Assembly (NCBI GenBank): GCA_934254725.1
Contig: CAKQLR010000066.1
Coordinates: 1 to 6,772, forward strand
Source of the DNA: an uncultured Clostridia bacterium
GTDB lineage: Bacteria > Bacillota > Clostridia > Christensenellales > Borkfalkiaceae
Direction of reading: 5' to 3'
Length of the DNA: 6,772 bases
Positions 6,069-6,772 of the stretch are shown piece after piece. The translations under genes and the position numbers were made by a program. Under the pieces are notes generated by a model. That model did not search any database. It was not told the origin of the DNA and was given only the letters and a program-made list of their open reading frames with translations. Position 1 is the first letter of the stretch; each line of letters opens with the position of its first letter.

Positions 6069-6772
6069 TTAGTCTTTTCTAAGTTTTATTACGTTAGCCG
6101 AATTACGCCTCGATTCTTCGGAGATAGCGGCGTAATGTTTACGCGTTGTGTTTACGTCTTTATGACCTAAACAGTCCGCAACCTGATAAATATCGCCCGT
6201 TTCACGATATAAATTAGTGCCGTAAGTGCTTCTTAGCTTGTGGGGAGTGATATGCTTTAAAGGCGTAACGATTTTAGCATACTTCTTTACAAGATTTTCA
6301 ACGGCTCTTACGCTCATTCTTTTGTTCTGAAGTGAAACGAAAAGAGCTTTTTCGTCGTTCGGAATATTTGCGTTTTTATTCCTTTCGGAAACATATTTAA
6401 AAAGACACTCTCCGACCTCGTCGGGAAAGTACAAAATCGTTCGATTTCCGCCCTTTCTCGTAACGATAAAGCCGTTAGTCATAAAATCTATATCGTCCAC
6501 ATTCAAACCAACAAGCTCGCTTATACGTATACCCGTGCCGAGAAATAAGGACAGCAACGCAACGTCACGAAGCTTGGTGTTTTCATGATATTTCTTCATA
6601 TGTTCGGTCATTTCCGTGCCGAATTCCGCTTGATTTAAAATATCTACAACTTCGTTTACTTCCAGACGGATAATTTCCTTATCGTGAATTTTAGGAAGCG
6701 AAACTTTAGCAGCTTCGTTAGAATCCAAAAGCCCTTTATTAAAGAAATATTTAAAAAAAGACCGAATGGAGG
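6069..6772 (-). CDS. Xer-like tyrosine recombinase/integrase, N-terminus beyond window
   Basis: The frame is open from the right edge to the TAA at 6069-6071, giving 233 visible residues. An in-frame TTG at 6728 is not the start: the residues before it (RSFFKYFFNKG) are the usual end of the N-terminal SAM-like DNA-binding domain of Xer recombinases. The catalytic domain is complete: R82 in GTGIRISEL, K106 in the beta-hairpin, HKLR with H177 and R180, H203 in LGHKD, and nucleophile Y213. Such enzymes cut and rejoin DNA through a 3'-phosphotyrosine. The ending after the tyrosine is short, as in XerC/XerD, but the PHKLRSTYGT and TTRKHYAAI forms differ from the usual PHTLRHSFAT and TTQIYTH of the dimer-resolution enzymes. 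It is therefore uncertain whether this is the chromosome dimer resolvase or a separate clostridial paralogue. It sits one base upstream of hflX, and I see no attachment site, tRNA or phage gene nearby. Confidence 0.88.
   Translation of the reverse strand, partial: SIRSFFKYFFNKGLLDSNEAAKVSLPKIHDKEIIRLEVNEVVDILNQAEFGTEMTEHMKKYHENTKLRDVALLSLFLGTGIRISELVGLNVDDIDFMTNGFIVTRKGGNRTILYFPDEVGECLFKYVSERNKNANIPNDEKALFVSLQNKRMSVRAVENLVKKYAKIVTPLKHITPHKLRSTYGTNLYRETGDIYQVADCLGHKDVNTTRKHYAAISEESRRNSANVIKLRKD

Noticed and set aside
6069..6772. The recombinase as the edge of a phage or integrative element
   Set aside because: No tRNA, attachment repeat, excisionase or phage gene is visible, and hflX and the convergent scp operon continue without a break. 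What lies beyond the right edge cannot be seen.

Overview
The window is an AT-rich, densely coded bacterial chromosome segment, most likely from a spore-forming Clostridia-type Firmicute. The grounds are a SpoIIM-like sporulation membrane protein, a DacF-type D,D-carboxypeptidase, an ScpA/ScpB condensin pair, short intergenic gaps and Firmicute-style ribosome binding sites. In Bacillus subtilis spoIIM and dacF also lie near each other, with scpA/scpB in the same part of the map, so the gene order looks partly ancestral. I see no RNA gene, CRISPR array, insertion sequence or transposon.

Layout, left to right. Positions 2-607 (+) hold the nearly complete but 5'-cut SpoIIM-like gene. Positions 667-1821 (+) encode a secreted D-Ala-D-Ala carboxypeptidase. 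This block ends in a strong intrinsic terminator (1893-1937), perhaps preceded by a weak one (1855-1887). A sigma-A-type promoter follows (1960-1988) and starts a second + strand operon: an M50 site-2-protease-like membrane metalloprotease (1998-2804), scpA (2801-3610), scpB (3585-4517) and a 64-residue eight-cysteine protein (4558-4752). The first three genes overlap head to tail and are probably translationally coupled. A 12-bp stem flanked by A and T runs (4798-4832) ends this operon and the convergent - strand operon. The latter holds hflX (4841-6067) and, one base upstream of it, the catalytic part of a Xer-like tyrosine recombinase (6069 to the right edge, N-terminus missing).

How the genes work together. 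The left block concerns peptidoglycan remodelling, probably during sporulation: SpoIIM belongs to the engulfment DMP complex and DacF trims peptide stems. The middle operon joins a membrane protease to the kleisin and winged-helix subunits of the Smc-ScpAB complex, which organises and segregates chromosomes. The right operon joins a recombinase to a ribosome-associated GTPase.

Most of the window is ordinary housekeeping sequence. The points most worth a second look are a roughly 110-residue, highly acidic, partly duplicated tail on ScpB; the small eight-cysteine protein at the end of the scp operon; a promoter placed so close to the M50 start codon that its mRNA should be nearly leaderless; and the tight recombinase-hflX coupling.
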